From Pandoraea anapnoica (GTDB lineage: Bacteria > Pseudomonadota > Gammaproteobacteria > Burkholderiales > Burkholderiaceae), in assembly GCF_902459765.1 (NCBI RefSeq), contig NZ_CABPSP010000011.1, forward strand, positions 185,705 through 249,704: a DNA stretch of 64,000 nt, written 5' to 3'. The notes beneath the pieces were generated by a model, which saw only the letters and a list, made by a program, of their open reading frames with translations, was not told the origin of the DNA and searched no databases. The first letter of the stretch is position 1; each line of letters begins with the position of its first letter. The translations under genes were made by a program, and so were the position numbers. This document shows, in pieces, positions 63,357-64,000 of the stretch.

Positions 63357-63476
63357 GACCCAGGTACGCGCGCTGAGTACGGGCATTCGGGAATCGAGTG
63401 TCCGGTCTCACGCAAACCGCAGCTTAAAGGAGGTGTACCTCAGTTAGGCGTGGCTAGCGTTAAGTTGAAATAACAC

Positions 63477-63509
63477 ACGCGCTGCCCAATGGGTAGCGCG
63501 TTTTGTTTT
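63477..63509 (+). terminator. Rho-independent terminator of the LysR-to-peroxidase operon
   Basis: ACGCGCTGCCC (63477-63487) and GGGTAGCGCGT (63491-63501) pair with one G-U wobble around the loop AAT, followed by a TTTTGTTTT run. It closes the operon that ends at 63356 and isolates the acetyltransferase gene that starts at 63572. A strong AAAGGAGG-like stretch at 63426-63433 has no obvious gene after it. Confidence 0.88.
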
Positions 63510-63571
63510 GGGCGAAAGGAAGTCGCTCGCAGGTGTACGCTAAGTCCTCTGGATCAACGAGCCCTTAAGCG

Positions 63572-64000
63572 ATGACACGTACACAGTTCCACATCAAAAA
63601 GATTGCCTCGAATGACGCGACGTCCTGGCGCTCGCTAAGAGAAAAGCTCTGGCCTCAGGCGAACGCTGAGGAGCATGAGCAAGAAGCGAAGGACATGCTG
63701 TCGCAGCCTGAACGACATCTGGTGCTCATCGCCAAGTCAGCGGCGGGAGACACCATCGGATTCGCAGAGGCATCGATACGGCACGACTACGTCAACGGTT
63801 GCGATACATCGCCAGTCGTCTTTCTCGAGGGAATTTACGTGGTTCCTCCCGCGCGCCGCAACGGTGTGGCACAAGCCTTGTGTGCGTCCGTCGAGCAATG
63901 GGGGATATCGCATGGATGCGCAGAGTTCGCGTCCGACACGCAGATCAACAATACCGAGGCCCAGATGATCCACCAAGCACTCGGGTTCACGGAAATGGAG
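63572..64000 (+). CDS. AAC(6')-like aminoglycoside N-acetyltransferase, N-terminal part (cut by window end)
   Basis: The frame is open from ATG 63572 to the window edge (143 codons). It has the text of GNAT-family aminoglycoside 6'-acetyltransferases: SLREKLWPQANAEEHEQEAKDML, then FLEGIYVVPPARRNGVAQALCASVEQWG with the acetyl-CoA loop, then EFASDTQINNTEAQMIHQALGFTEME. The EFASDTQINNTEAQ/HQALGF part is characteristic of the AAC(6')-I group. It lies outside the preceding operon, behind its terminator. Activity on aminoglycosides is inferred from similarity; the last residues and stop are not in the window. Confidence 0.85.
   Translation, partial: MTRTQFHIKKIASNDATSWRSLREKLWPQANAEEHEQEAKDMLSQPERHLVLIAKSAAGDTIGFAEASIRHDYVNGCDTSPVVFLEGIYVVPPARRNGVAQALCASVEQWGISHGCAEFASDTQINNTEAQMIHQALGFTEME

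Overview
The window is 64 kb of GC-rich chromosome (by eye a little over 60% GC) with tight gene packing and frequent 4-nt ATGA overlaps. Gene content and protein style point to a beta-proteobacterium of the Burkholderiaceae. A Pandoraea-like organism is my best guess from memory of similar gene sets; no search was run. I saw no rRNA, tRNA, CRISPR array, insertion sequence or phage. The ends cut two genes: an M48 metalloprotease at the left (minus strand) and an AAC(6')-like acetyltransferase at the right.

Layout. 0-7.4 kb: M48 protease, moaC, an EamA exporter divergent from its MarR-type regulator with two clean palindromes between them, an MFS carrier divergent from a LysR regulator, and groES-groEL behind a perfect sigma70 promoter/CIRCE operator. 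7.6-20.1 kb: a large catabolic locus. The minus strand carries flavin reductase, aldehyde dehydrogenase, luciferase-like monooxygenase, alpha/beta hydrolase, NIPSNAP protein, a glycine-betaine-type ABC transporter (ATPase, permease, binding protein) and a carboxymuconolactone-decarboxylase-like protein. It lies beside a GAF/PucR-type regulator that is divergent from a DUF1185 protein and a 2-hydroxyacid dehydrogenase. 20.3-28.8 kb: an Lrp regulator, two succinate-semialdehyde-type dehydrogenases, two class III omega-aminotransferases and a DASS anion transporter, which together look like a GABA/beta-alanine/polyamine catabolic set.

28.9-35.9 kb: a lipoprotein, a two-component system and, divergent from it, an envelope methionine-sulfoxide repair operon (exported MsrB, DipZ-like CcdA-thioredoxin, membrane-anchored MsrA). 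36-42.5 kb: a VOC protein, a WYL regulator and a three-subunit periplasmic molybdenum hydroxylase (Mo subunit, 2Fe-2S subunit, triheme cytochrome c). 42.9-49.9 kb: acetyltransferases with a cupin regulator, a hydrolase, a GntR regulator, a DUF4019 protein, a diguanylate cyclase and a glutathione S-transferase.

50-52.2 kb: a LexA-type SOS box precedes a small unknown protein and a fused DnaQ-like exonuclease/GIY-YIG (Cho/UvrC-like) nuclease. 52.6-63.4 kb: one long, mostly overlapping operon of LysR regulator, flavin monooxygenase-like oxidoreductase, peptide-type ABC transporter, acyl-CoA thioesterase/BAAT-like hydrolase and two alkylhydroperoxidase-fold proteins. Its first permease gene is interrupted by a single in-frame amber codon.

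The least explained parts are the 7.6-20.1 kb monooxygenase/betaine-transporter locus, the SOS-controlled nuclease operon and the 52.6-63.4 kb transporter/peroxidase operon.
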